A DNA stretch of 30,774 nt from Spongospora subterranea (taxonomy: Eukaryota > Endomyxa > Phytomyxea > Plasmodiophorida > Plasmodiophoridae). Below, in pieces: positions 1 through 9,445 of this stretch. The stretch is taken from positions 1 to 30,774 of the forward strand of contig OUQQ01000195.1 of assembly GCA_900404475.1 (NCBI GenBank), written 5' to 3'. Below the pieces are notes generated by a model that worked only from the letters and a program-made list of their open reading frames with translations, was not told the origin of the DNA and did no database searches. The position numbers were made by a program, and so were the translations under genes. Position 1 is the stretch's first letter; every line of letters starts with the position of its first letter.

Positions 1-365
1 CATTGTGCGATGAACGCGTCCAATTCCTCGGCAGCCTCCACATGTGTGAGTTCGTCGAGAATAACATCGGTGAGGCCCGCGCTGAACCAGTGTGCCTGGG
101 ACCGCGAATCAAAATCGGTGTCGATGGCGATCTCTCTGAATTCCGCGGCGTAGATGGCCACTGATCGGCTTGATTGTCGGAACGCTGAGAGGTTCGTTGC
201 TGCGGTGCGCGTCTGGTTGGGGTCCCCGAATATTCCCACTAAAGCCCGCTCGAACGCTTGCCAGTTGTTCAGTATGGCGTCATTGGTTTCCAGATATGAG
301 GTTACCCAATCAATCTAGAACCGCGTCCTTCAAGAGCGATGATACAAAGCCCACTTTGGCTTGAT
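1..365 (-). pseudogene. Ty3/gypsy Gag fragment, truncated at window edge
   Basis: Read on the minus strand, the frame is open from about 313 down to base 1 and encodes a classic Ty3 Gag (Retrotrans_gag-like) core. It includes NNWQAFERALVGIFGDPNQ, then a TAATNLSAF block, a YAAEFREIA block and FSAGLTDVILDELT. Upstream, AKVGFVSSLLKDAVLD continues the same protein in another frame. The break sits at a 4-bp tandem duplication (CAATCAAT, 307-314), which shifts frame and gives an in-frame stop. The fragment therefore looks dead, although the rest may lie left of the window. It runs opposite to the Ty3 element that starts at 467 and is a different Gag lineage. Seen: frame and motifs. Inferred: retroelement origin, which is strong. 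Confidence 0.75.
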
Positions 366-466
366 ATCTACACGACAACTTAATAAACCACTAGCACGTG
401 GAATGCAACTGAGGTTTCCCTCAGTTGGATCAATGTCGTTTAAGCTAATACGCACGTAATCGTTGC
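366..466. other. Short spacer with a small perfect hairpin
   Basis: No coding signal seen. Bases 407-426 form a perfect 8-bp stem with a 4-nt loop (AACTGAGG TTTC CCTCAGTT). I could not identify an LTR, a primer-binding site or a polypurine tract flanking the neighbouring element. Confidence 0.4.
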
Positions 467-1271
467 TTGTTCTATAACAGTTTGATCCAACCTGCACAAC
501 CTCGCCCCCTCGTTATGACCGGCGCGAAGAGCAGACCACTGACCAGAGCGTGGTCCAAACCCACATCACCCTTGGCCTTGTCTCCGAAGGAATCGACACT
601 CAAACCAAACGATCAAACATTACAAGCCCTTCAACTGCAGGCTGCACGGCTTGAACTGAGAATGCTTCACGATTCACAAGGTCAGACGCAATTTGATTGG
701 GGGGGCAACTTATTCCCAGACCCCCCCCCCCTTATTTCGATGGGAATTCAATCGAATTGTCCATCTGGCTATGCCAAATGGAAAACTTCCTCCCGTGCAC
801 AGTAATACCTTCTCAACGGGCCGCTCAAAGGTGGCATTGTACCTCTCCCTTTTGCAAGATGACGAATTGTTCTGGGCGACACCATTTCAAGAAGAACGAA
901 GCATCAATCGAAGATGAGACACATTTCCTACACCATCTAAGGAACATGTTTGAAGACTCTTTTAAAAGCAAGAACGCCAGTGGTGGCCTTCGAGGACTTC
1001 ACCACGCCCGCTTGATCAGTACTTTTAGTGGTTATTCTAACAAGTTCCGAATTGGCCGGAAAAATTATTGATCGATGAATACAGGGAAGGGTTGCCCGAT
1101 AGAATTGACACTGTGCTGACAACACTAGAAGGGACAGGCCTGACGTTCGTGTCGCTTGACGAAGTAATCCGAAAAGCTTCAGAATTCGATGCTCACCTAA
1201 CCTCACGACGGAAAGCTCAACAACATTTCACAGAAGTTACTACAGAAAAAACACCCACTAAACAACAGTAA
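467..1271 (+). pseudogene. Gag-like region of the Ty3 element
   Basis: Three overlapping frames together give a Gag-like protein. First comes an N-terminal segment rich in Gln/Leu (LQALQLQAARLELRML), then PPPYFDGNSIELSIWLCQME, which matches the usual start of a Gag core domain. A piece with KVALYLSLLQDDELFWA follows in another frame. From about 1068 a C-terminal part reads EYREGLPDRIDTVLTTLEG. Frame changes occur near the poly-G (699-705) and poly-C (721-731) runs and again near 950-1070. No CCHC zinc knuckle was seen. Non-functional as it stands. Confidence 0.65.
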
Positions 1272-1299
1272 CAGTTCAAACTACTCGTCGTTAAACATG

Positions 1300-1620
1300 G
1301 TGCCATGTGAGTTCAATGTAGCCGGCCACACTATCAATCAGGAAGTTTTTGATTGATACGGGAGCGGGCTCTTGTTTCATGAGCTTCCCATTTGCCAATC
1401 GGCACTCAATACCCTGGAAAACAAACGATCGACCCCGTTACCGCAACGGCGTTTGACGGATTTGCAACAACAACGACTACTCATCGTACTGGACCGATTC
1501 CATTCCGCACCGGAGACCACTGGTGCTCTGTTGATCTCGTACCTTAGATATCGTATGATGTCATCTTAGGTTTTAACTGGTTGGCAAAGCACAACCCCCG
1601 CACCGATTGGCGATCTGTCC
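1300..1620 (+). pseudogene. Ty3 aspartic protease region
   Basis: KFLIDTGAGSCF (catalytic Asp codon 1355-1357) is the retropepsin active-site motif. About 70 codons later, in a shifted frame, DVILGFNWLAKHNPRTDW (around 1554-1610) matches the conserved C-terminal ILG-W block of Ty3 proteases. The stretch between them changes frame at least once, so no intact protease is encoded. It sits directly between Gag and RT as expected. Confidence 0.75.
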
Positions 1621-1674
1621 AAATTCAAGTCGGGAACTGCAAAAAAGAAAGAAATCCCAAACCCTCAGACAGCC

Positions 1675-2925
1675 GTGATGCTAATAACGGTCGAGACTAA
1701 TATTCCACAAGCGTGTATACCAACCGGATCAACAGATACAGTTCGACTTCCACCAGAGTTAATGGATTTCGCAGATGTATTCATGAGGAAAAACGCAGAC
1801 CAGTTTCCCGCTCACGCGCTTACGACTTGTCCCATTGACCTTATGCTAGCACACCACCTTTTGGCCCGATCTACCTATTATCCAAACCAGAACGAGAGGG
1901 TCTCCACAATTACATTTCCGAGAATTTGACAAAAGGGTTTATTCGCAAATCAAAGTCCTCTTGCAGTTCTCCAGTCATGTTTACTACAAAAAAGGATGGA
2001 ACACTGAGGCTGTGCGATGACTACCGTCGCCTCAACGCAATGACAAAGAAAAACAGATATCCATTACCTCGAATCGACTTCATCCTACACCAGGCCAGTC
2101 GAGGAAAAATCTTTTCAAAAATTGACCTACGAGGCGCGAATAATTTAGTGAGAAGTAAGGCAGGAGACGAATGGAAGACCGCATTTCGCACACAGTATGG
2201 GCTCTACGAATATCTACCGTCTTCCCCCGAATTCAACGCTTAGGCGTTGAATTATGGGTTTACGGTACCAACTTTGAGCGCACAGCTTCCAAATCGTGGT
2301 ACTCGAATATAACCCTAGGCGCTTTATTCGAGTCCTACAATGGTTGGGAATTCTATTACGGCGTTGACAACGAACCCGAATACAGCGCCTAGGCGTTGTA
2401 TTCAAATAGGCGTTGTATTCGGGTTTTACATGCAACTTCCTAATTGTGCGGATTTTGAGTAAACTCGAATAGAACGCCTAGGCGCACTACTCGGGGGAAG
2501 ACGGTAGTATGCCATTTGGCTTGGCGAATGCCCCAGCCGTATTCCAACGCTTTATGGACGATACATTTGCCGAATGCGTTGGAGAGTTCGTCATCGCTTA
2601 TCTTGACGATATAATTATCTACTCGGAAACTGAAGCTGATCACGCACACCACACTCGGTTGAAACTACTAAGGAAACAGGGAGTATTCGCTAAACTCGAA
2701 AACTGTAAAATCTACCAGCAAAGAATCCACTTCCTGGGATACGTACTGTCGCACGAATTCTTGGAAATGGATAAGGATCGAGTGTCTGCAGTTCTGGCTT
2801 GGCCCATACCACGATCAGTCAAGCAAGTTCAGTCATTCCTGGGATTCGCCATTTTAATCGCAACTTTCTTCATAACTTTTCAACAATTACTTTACCGCTA
2901 CATTCGCCATGCAAAAAGGATGTAG
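1675..2925 (+). pseudogene. Ty3 reverse transcriptase, split by an insertion
   Basis: The first half runs from LPPELMDFADVF through [17 protein letters not shown] and [14 protein letters not shown] to [12 protein letters not shown] and [17 protein letters not shown], with one frame change near 1925. The coding sequence then stops at an insertion (2215-2507). It resumes at MPFGLANAPAVFQRFMDD and continues with IAYLDDIIIYS, the catalytic YxDD box, then FLGYVLS and SVKQVQSFLGFA. Joining the flanks leaves the reading frame one base short, so the insertion or later decay also damaged the junction. Dead copy. Confidence 0.9.
2215..2507. mobile_element. 293-bp palindrome-rich TIR element (MITE-like) inside RT
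   Basis: The ends are perfect 16-bp inverted repeats (TACCGTCTTCCCCCGA at 2215-2230, its complement at 2492-2507). The outermost bases are TA at each side, so a TA target duplication as in Tc1/mariner-type insertions is possible. The interior is dominated by palindromes: AATTCAACGC TTAG GCGTTGAATT at 2230-2253, and several diverged copies of a unit centred on CGCCTAGGCG flanked by CGAATA/TATTCG (around 2305-2335, 2375-2425 and 2462-2495). It has no coding capacity. It interrupts a recognisable RT exactly between conserved motifs, so it arrived after the Ty3 element. Confidence 0.85.
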
Positions 2926-2935
2926 ATTTTGTTTG

Positions 2936-3478
2936 GACGTAGCAGTCTCAAATGGCGTTTTCGTCACTTAAACAGGCATTTCATCCTCATCCGTGTTGGC
3001 GAATTTCGACCCCTTGCTACCCATCATTGTGGAAGCAGACGCGTCGGATATCGCAATAGGAGCGATACTATCCCAAACCCACCCTGACGGAGATCGACCA
3101 GTGGCGTTTTATTCCAGAAACCTTGCACCAGCCGAGTTAAACTATCAAATTTATGACAAGGAGTTGTTAGCAATCGTTGCTGCATTCGAACAGTGGAGAC
3201 ATTTTCTGAGTGGCGCTCAACACACTATCACCACATTTAGCGATCACAAAAACCTACTTTGGTTCATGTCGTCCAAGGTTTTCAAAAGACGACAAGCCAG
3301 ATGGTCACTTTACCTCGCAGAATTCGATTTCAACATCTGCCACCGCTCGGGATCGCTGTCACAAAAACCAGACTCTCTATCAAGGCGACCGGACCTGATT
3401 TCCCCAAAACGTCAGAAATCGGACCAGCCACTTCCAGCACACGTGTTCATTAACAGCATGCAACTAGCACCCTTTTAA
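2936..3478 (+). pseudogene. Ty3 RNase H region
   Basis: VEADASDIAIGAILSQTH, PVAFYSRNLAPAELNYQIYD, KELLAIVAAFEQWRHFL, FSDHKNLLWFM and RQARWSLYLAEFDFNICHR form the RNase H domain of Ty3/gypsy Pol in the right order. SLSQKPDSLSRRPD, the usual linker to integrase, follows. This segment is uninterrupted from 2993 to 3478. The preceding link to the RT (2880-2990) has changed frame. Confidence 0.85.
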
Positions 3479-3539
3479 CCGACACCCACCAACGTCAGCC
3501 CATCAGACCTGATCCACGAACTGAGCAGCTGATTATGCC

Positions 3540-4623
3540 CGTATCCGACTAAAATTCTTCACTCGCCAAGGAGAAAACGTGTTCTTCAAAAATCGGAAAT
3601 TCGTACGGAATGAGGAAAAGCATATTACAGCAACGACACGACTCGCCATTGGCAGCACATTTCGGCATCTCAAAAACATACCAATTGATTAAACGAGACT
3701 TCTGGTGGCCAAAACTTTCTCAAACCGTAAGCCAATTTGTCAGATAATGCGACACCTGTTGCAGAACCAAAGCTCCTCGGCAAGAACCAGCGGGTCTGCT
3801 ACAACCCTTACCCATTCCGGTCAGCACCCTTGTCGTCGATATCGATGGACTTCATCGTAAAACTTCCGAAATCTATGGGGTATGATTCAGTCCTGGTCGT
3901 TGTTGATCGCCTCACAAAGATGTCCAACTTGATCCCCAGTAATGAAAACTGCACCAACAAAGACCTAGCGAACCTGATATTAATTAACATCATCCGGTTA
4001 CACGAATTGCCTGACGAGATTATCTCAGATCGTGACCGCAGTTCGTTGCCAGCTTTTGGAAACTACTTCTACGGCAGCACCGGCTCTACCGCAAACTGTC
4101 CTCTGCAAGGCATCCCGAAACTGATGGTCAAACTGAGCGCGTCAACCAGGTCCTGGAACAGGACTTGTAGTCCAGAACGACTGGTGCAAAATGTTACACA
4201 TGGCAGAATTCGCCTATAACAATGCCCATCACGCATCGAGCGATACATCGTATTTTTTCGCCAATTATGGATTTCATCCCAGATTCGACATTAACGTAAC
4301 CGACCAAATCAACCCAAGCGTGAGAGATCATTTGAACTAATTGGACTCTATCAACAAATACCTTCAACAAAAGCTGCAACGAACCATCGCGACCAATGAA
4401 AAAACACGCTGACCGCCTCCGCCGTGCGGATCCTAAATATCATACTGTATGGTTACTTCGCGATTCAATCAAATCTGGACGACCCTGCGATAAACTGGCC
4501 GAAAAACGCCTAGGCCCCTTTACGGTGACCATAAGCATTAATGAGGTCGCTTTCGAATTAGAATTACCTAGCAACATCAGAATCCATTCCATTTTTCATA
4601 ACTCCTTCTTGTGCTGTACGTGA
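3540..4623 (+). pseudogene. Ty3 integrase region
   Basis: The pieces are a zinc-binding-like segment (HFGISKTYQLIKRDFWWPKL followed by a CDTC pair, about 3650-3755), the catalytic core ([20 protein letters not shown], then DEIISDRDR) and, in other frames, MAEFAYNNAHHASS. The C-terminal module is KRLGPFTVTI, then VAFELELPSNIRIHSIFHNS, the GPF/Y-type tail. At least three frame changes separate them. No chromodomain is visible after the tail. Confidence 0.8.
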
Positions 4624-4659
4624 ATATCGGGAAATTTTTAAAACATCTCTTTGCCCTGA

Positions 4660-5423
4660 TCAGACATCCAGAAAACTCTCATGAGGCGCAGCGTTTCTGA
4701 GCAGATGAAGTTTCTGACGCTCCAGTTTCCAGATTTTTTTTCCTAAAAGTTGCAGAAAATCGCTTGCTTCCTTGTACGGTCGGATACTTTCTGTGTTAGG
4801 TTTGGAATATTGTTTTTTGGTCCAGTTCACCTTGACATCAGGGAAGGGCTGTTTCTCGATCAGTGTGATTGATCTTTAAATTACCCAGTTTGAAAAGTTC
4901 AGTCGCTTTGTCCTGGACACCGTCAGAATGAATCTATAATGAGGCAATTGCTCGAGCTCCTGGTCAGTGTAAAGTTCATGGTTATGCTCGGCTACTAAAG
5001 CGAGTACTTCATAGCCTAGCATATTTTTCTTCACAATTACTTCAAAAGGACAGTTGCACTTTTTGCTGTGGATCTTTTTCTGAATATCAGTGACATCCTT
5101 TGCTTTGCCAGAACTAAAACATTCGAAAGATAAATATATCGTTGCTGTTTGGCGCTTCGCTGTATCACAGGGCATGTCGAAAACGACGCCGTTGCTTGTT
5201 TGGCTTCAACAATCGATTCAAATAAGGTACCGACTTCGAAGGACTTGCTGGCGCTGCCTGCGTTGAAGTGGCAATCAGAATCTGCAGATTCCAATAATTT
5301 CACTCCTGTAACGTCGTCTTCAGGCGGTTCGATGGCGCAGACTCGGACAGCATTCGGGATCGATTCACATGTGGCAGGTGCAGATGGAGCAAAGATGCTC
5401 TTGATCCGGCTGAACATTCCCAA
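4660..5423 (-). pseudogene. FAR1-type DNA-binding / MULE transposon N-terminal fragment
   Basis: The minus strand encodes, from about 5423, an acidic leader and then FEVGTLFESIVEAKQATASF. In a shifted frame follow YLSFECFSSGKAKD, KKCNCPFEVIVKKN and VLALVAEHNHEL. The C...CPF...HNH layout is the FAR1/WRKY-GCM1-like zinc finger found at the N-terminus of MULE transposases and FAR1-type proteins. Further on, another shifted frame gives VQDKATELFKLGNLK and KVNWTKKQYSKP, and a last block ending SFLDV at a stop (4660-4662). At least three frame changes. No DDE domain follows; the element at 22845-23824 carries that part of a MULE. Confidence 0.65.
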
Positions 5424-5476
5424 TCAATCGATACAGGTCGGTCGGTATACAGTACATTTTTTAATAAGCATTCTCA

Positions 5477-5934
5477 TGATAAGGCTCGAACCTCGAAAAA
5501 ATGGGCTTAAGACCTCAAAGGCCGGTTTTTGACGAGAAAAACAGGGTCTTATCACAAAAACTTACCCATTTCGGGCAGACAGGGTTTTTATCACAAAAAC
5601 AGACTCAGTATGTGCTGGGAGCTCTTGTACATAGTGAATCGACCAACGTAGGAGCCATGGCTACGTGGTATCATGTGTCCTGACCGGGCGACAGTAAATG
5701 GACACGAGGTACCACAAGACAGTATGTGGTTTTGATTTTAAGGAGGTTTTGGATCAACAAGAATCGTTGGGAACTGATATTTTTGGAAAACCAATTGATA
5801 ATGGGTCGTGTTCATATTTTGAAAAATCGCAAGTAAAAATCTCAAATAATTCCAAATGATAAGGCATTTTGGCATGAAATTGTTCTTGAATGATAAGACC
5901 CCAAATTCCGATTCAAGGCCGAGGGGCTTTATCA
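5477..5934. repeat. AT-rich interval with six TGATAAG-type motifs, possible MITE
   Basis: TGATAAG occurs on the plus strand at 5477, 5857 and 5891, and in the reverse orientation (CTTATCA/TTTATCA) at 5548, 5588 and 5928. Two of the reverse copies sit in a near-direct repeat (CAGGGT, then TTATCACAAAAAC) about 40 bp apart. The outermost pair (TGATAAGGC at 5477, TGATAAAGC read inward from 5934) are inverted like transposon ends. No gene is recognised. It ends about 120 bp before the start of P1, so the motifs could instead act as GATA-type regulatory sites. Function not determined. Confidence 0.35.
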
Positions 5935-6057
5935 AAAAAATTTACTGTATTGGAAATAAAGGAGATGAAGAGTACCTGAAGAGTTGCGCGGTTATTGCGT
6001 GAGTCGGTTCCAACGCAACCAGTTGCGCGATTTGCCGCCTCGTTATTGATTTGAGCA

Positions 6058-7260
6058 ATGGCAATCACTGGAGGAATGGCGTATATTGTACTGTTCGCTG
6101 TGATTCAGTCCATATGGCTTGTGACCAATTGCCATCAAGAGAAGGAACCTACTGGAATTATTCAAGTTTCTGGGTCTGACCAGAAGATTAATATGATTCC
6201 ACTGGAGCAGCCAACAAAGGAAGCGTCACCTGAGGAGTTGATTAAAGCTTTAGAATGGCCGAACAGGTTTAGTGTTTTAAAAATGAAGGAGCAGCTAAGA
6301 ACAGGGATTGACTCGTTGATATCGCTGCCGGACTTTGAATTCAGAAATGGGTTTGCTAAAATAATTCAAAAAGCCTTTTATAAGGACATCCGCAAAAAAC
6401 ATTCCGATTGGATAGTCATTCCTGTGGGAATAGAACGGTTTCTCTCACATCAATACGTTGAACAGGCGCACATCGATATCGTGGCTCCCTCACATCCCTA
6501 CGATGAAAATGCGCATATCGATAACTTGTTTTCCTCACATCCCAATGATGAAATTGCGCATATCGATATCCTTCGCGATGCTAATGTTTTCTCCCTGTTG
6601 ACGCAATACGAGGGGTGGTCTATTGACTTCATGGAATTTTTGGGAAAGAACAAGAAAGTGAAATCCGCCGCTCTGCATTACTACAATGGCAACGTTGAAC
6701 AATACGCAATCGAAATGTTGACGCTCGCTCATACGATGAATATCTGGATACCACTTGAACCTATTGAATCATGGCCATTGGCATTCACACCGGCCGATCA
6801 ATGTGGTGAGAGTCGCACCATCAATTCTCATACTCGTTATGGAGGTGTGCAGCCGCTTCAATATCTGTTTAGGTCCGAATTTGCAGTAAACGATTGGTAC
6901 ACACGATGGAACATGCAGCCCGATGAAGTTTATGTCTGGGATTCAAGGACTGTCGCTCATGCGGCCGTTAATATTGGTGATGGGAAGGGCAAGCGATCAT
7001 CCGTTGCTTGCCGACTGCTGATCGTACACCCAAAAGTGGCTCGGACCACCTGGAATTTATGGCGCCTCAATTTCAATACTCTGTGCTATACCCAACGCCT
7101 TTTCCAGGAAATCATGTCACGCCATCGCTGTGAACCAGAGCATGCAAAGCGTATACTGGCCGAAATGGGATATGACCGAAGTTGTGACCTGTCGCCCAAA
7201 AAAGCCTGGAATACTCTCTTATCTTGGCAAACTATCTGGCATGGGTTTGGTTTCCAATAA
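6058..7260 (+). CDS. P1: secreted Fe(II)/2-oxoglutarate oxygenase-like protein with triplicated HxD block
   Basis: Single uninterrupted 400-residue frame from ATG 6058. Residues 1-25 form a hydrophobic signal peptide (AYIVLFAVIQSIWLV), so the product is likely secreted. The rest follows the motif order of CmcJ/NvfI/AsaB-like oxygenases: HID (putative iron ligands), MNIWIPLEPIESWPLAFTPA at 227-246, NDWYTRWNMQPDEVYVWDS at 278-296, TVAH (H301) and Arg319 in ACRLL. Unusually, HID occurs three times, at residues 138-140, 153-155 and 168-170, through a 45-nt tandem duplication; the paralogues have only the last. The C-terminal 60 residues diverge from P2 and P3. Family assignment rests on motifs recalled by eye; the substrate is unknown. 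No intron needed. Confidence 0.7.
   Translation: MAITGGMAYIVLFAVIQSIWLVTNCHQEKEPTGIIQVSGSDQKINMIPLEQPTKEASPEELIKALEWPNRFSVLKMKEQLRTGIDSLISLPDFEFRNGFAKIIQKAFYKDIRKKHSDWIVIPVGIERFLSHQYVEQAHIDIVAPSHPYDENAHIDNLFSSHPNDEIAHIDILRDANVFSLLTQYEGWSIDFMEFLGKNKKVKSAALHYYNGNVEQYAIEMLTLAHTMNIWIPLEPIESWPLAFTPADQCGESRTINSHTRYGGVQPLQYLFRSEFAVNDWYTRWNMQPDEVYVWDSRTVAHAAVNIGDGKGKRSSVACRLLIVHPKVARTTWNLWRLNFNTLCYTQRLFQEIMSRHRCEPEHAKRILAEMGYDRSCDLSPKKAWNTLLSWQTIWHGFGFQ
6466..6570 (+). repeat. 45-nt in-frame tandem repeat duplicating the AHID motif
   Basis: Units begin at 6466, 6511 and 6556 (the last is the ancestral position, shared with P2 and P3). Units one and two each encode AHID followed by a hydrophobic stretch, SHP and D-E, so the period is exactly 15 codons. 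The units have diverged by several substitutions but keep HID in all three and SHP in the first two. Confidence 0.9.
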
Positions 7261-7264
7261 TAAA

Positions 7265-7520
7265 CAGTGCCAAATGCGACTTCTTATTTGCGGTCCCTTT
7301 CTGCTGCACCTTAATGGGCAATATCACAAGACTTTCAAAACGATGCGCCTGATTGACGGAAGAAAGCGATCGTAACCGCTCACCCGTTGCTTTGTCAATT
7401 ATGAAGACGCGTGGTGGCAGGTGCTCAACATTTCTCTATTGTCTGGCAGAATTCTTTCTTATTTTGCCCTTGTTTCGAAACAATCGTCCACCAATTTTTA
7501 GTTATCTCAATCCTCTACCA
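7265..7520. repeat. 3' flank of P1, homologous to the 3' flank of P2
   Basis: CAGTGCCAAATGCG and the following roughly 250 bp (for instance CTGCACCTTAAT, TTGTCTGGCAG, CGTCCACCA and CCTCTACC blocks) recur at 20822-21083 behind P2 in the same order. A shorter trace (taatacactgtg-ttaaatgcg) follows P3 near 27870. The genes were therefore copied with their downstream sequence. No conserved reading frame is obvious in it. Confidence 0.75.
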
Positions 7521-7666
7521 ATTTTGCATATGATCACCACGGCCGAGTTGAGCTCCCACACTATTCCAGTTCCTTAGTTTCCTCCATTCCCCACGATTGC
7601 TCTCCCTTTAATAAATTATCCCCACCAATTATCCAGTGGTGCTCCTCAATCAATAATCCCCCTAAA
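7521..7666. other. Spacer without recognised gene
   Basis: Pyrimidine-rich sequence between the P1 3' flank and the copia fragment. I see no coding motif or repeat. Confidence 0.4.
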
Positions 7667-8470
7667 TCACAGCCCCGGCGTATCCAACGCCGACTTCCAT
7701 TTGATTCGCTTTCTTGCATGTGCACACTCGAGTTCGTGTTCTTCATCAGGTTGGTCTTGGACTGCACTTGCGGCCATGATTTCCTCATCCTCTTCGGCTT
7801 GTACGAGTCTCGTTCAATTTTCGTCTCCTGATATAAAACTTCTCGACGTCTTCAGTTCTTCAAACGCATACACCTTAGCACCATCTACAAATCCAAGGAA
7901 TCGACGCTCTTTTGATTTGCTGTCGAACCTGCTATAATGTGAGTCAGGAACGCACCTCCCAGCGACTTCTCGTTTACTGATCTGCTCGTGATGTAGACCG
8001 CCAATCGGGAGGTCGGTAATCCAGAGTCAAACAACAGACATCGCGCCATCTCTACGATCGTCCGGTTCATCCTCTCTTCTTTGCCATTTGTCCTCGGTGC
8101 TCTAAGTTGCCATAAGATCTCTCGTCAGAAAACCTTGACATTCATTGCTCGCCATCACCGTCGCTGCGTTCACATTTGATATTTGCCCTTTTATGAGCTC
8201 TCGGAACGCTTGAAATTCTTCAAGCTGTTCAGATTTCTCGTCAGAAACGCATATAAGTAGCGAAATACCAGTTCCCCTGCAGTGAATTCTTGCTCATTGG
8301 TCCACACAGATCACTATAAACCAAGTCGCCTAGCTCTGTTCGTCTTCGCCGTCCAGGGGGTATTGATTCCTTGCAATCTTACCTTCTAACAATTTGTGCG
8401 TCTCAAGTCAAAAGCAGGGACGTTTTGAGCATTCGTGGATGCTACGAGTGAGGTTGATGTTCCTGTGCCT
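7667..8470 (-). pseudogene. Ty1/copia integrase fragment
   Basis: On the minus strand, frame-shifted pieces line up with copia integrase: KLLEGKIARNQYP, then LGDLVYSDLCGPMSKNSLQG with WYFATY, then EQLEEFQAFRELIKGQ. MNRTIVEMARCLLFDSGLP follows (the ERMNRT-MAR-ML block that closes the catalytic core), and then RRFLGFVDGAKVYAFEELKT with RSFISGDEN, the block usually ending in SRDV. The last piece runs to a stop at 7667-7669 (LDTPGL). Several frame changes and at least one in-frame stop. No copia RT or RNase H was recognised beside it. Confidence 0.75.
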
Positions 8471-9445
8471 GTGTTCAGACTGATTAGGCTCTAGATCTTG
8501 CACTAGAACCGAAAATCTATATCAATTTCAATCTTACTCGCATCTGTGTCATTAGCTAGAACGTCGTAAAGCTATTGCGAGCTCATGTGAGCTTCAAACG
8601 CAAACTTGAAAACTTCTGCCGCAGAAGGCCAACGCATGCTTCTGGGCTGGAGCCGATAACCTGCGAGGATTGTTGCAGCAGCAACGATTGCGTTTGGCCA
8701 TCATAGAATGCAATCGGAGCTGCAACAATATCACACTGAATTGCCTGGTCAGGGTCTGTCATGTCCAAACCCGGATTCAACGAAGACGTATAATCCCCTT
8801 CTGCAGAAAAAGCTGCTTGAAACACCCGAAAAACGGAAGTGTATGAGATTTCAGATCTTTGAACAAGGCGATGGTTGCCCTAGTCGGCCAAGCATCAACG
8901 CAAATAGCAGCAACATATATCGAAACCGCTAAATCATGACTATCGACACAATCTGATGAATCAATCTGCACGTGATCAGACTCATTGGGAAGCATTTGGC
9001 GCGTGTTTGAAATACGATCCCACGTTGTGCGTTTTCTTTGATTTGTCGAACAAGGTTCAACGCAATCCAAGAAGAAATTGTCATTTTGCGCTCCGGAATT
9101 CCTGAAGGCGTTGAATGGTGGCGAACATGTATCTGACACAGTTGGACAAACCGGAAAGAGTAACTGCGGGCCCCGGATGGATAATCGTGGTGCTCTGCAA
9201 AATGTCGCGTTGTTTTCGAGTGCACGACAAATTCTCGATATCGTCCAATTCATTCCAATATATATCGGTTATATTTTTCCCAAGCATCAAAGCGATGCGG
9301 CTTCGAGGTATCAGGGAATGCGCTGGAACCAACAACTCTCTCGAATTTCTAACGAACGAGTGGAATCCGAGAGCAATGCTCAGATCTATGACAAAGTTGG
9401 CCTGAAAAGAAATTGATATGACACATTTTGTTCATTGATGTTTAC
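8471..9445. other. About 1 kb without a recognised gene
   Basis: Both strands carry mid-length open frames here (up to 158 codons on the minus strand, about 110 on the plus), and they conflict with each other. None shows a motif I can name. The position next to copia and Ty3 debris makes decayed retroelement sequence the simplest reading, but that is inference only. Confidence 0.4.

Larger units (their letters stand above)
467..4623 (+). mobile_element. Decayed Ty3/gypsy LTR retrotransposon (internal region)
   Basis: In order on the plus strand are a Gag-like region, an aspartic protease with DTGA, a reverse transcriptase with YLDDI, an RNase H, and an integrase with a zinc-binding segment, DDE core pieces and a C-terminal GPF-type module. 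This is the Ty3/gypsy order (PR-RT-RH-IN). Many frameshifts and stops break it. A separate 293-bp insertion (2215-2507) splits the RT between the motifs EYL and MPFG. I see no LTRs in the flanks, so only internal sequence is annotated. Confidence 0.9.

Noticed and set aside
467..4623. LTRs for the first Ty3 element
   Set aside because: I looked for direct repeats between the flanks before 467 and after 4623 and saw none long enough to report.
7701..7937. Ser-rich 78-codon plus-strand frame
   Set aside because: It is antisense to recognisable Ty1/copia sequence on the minus strand.
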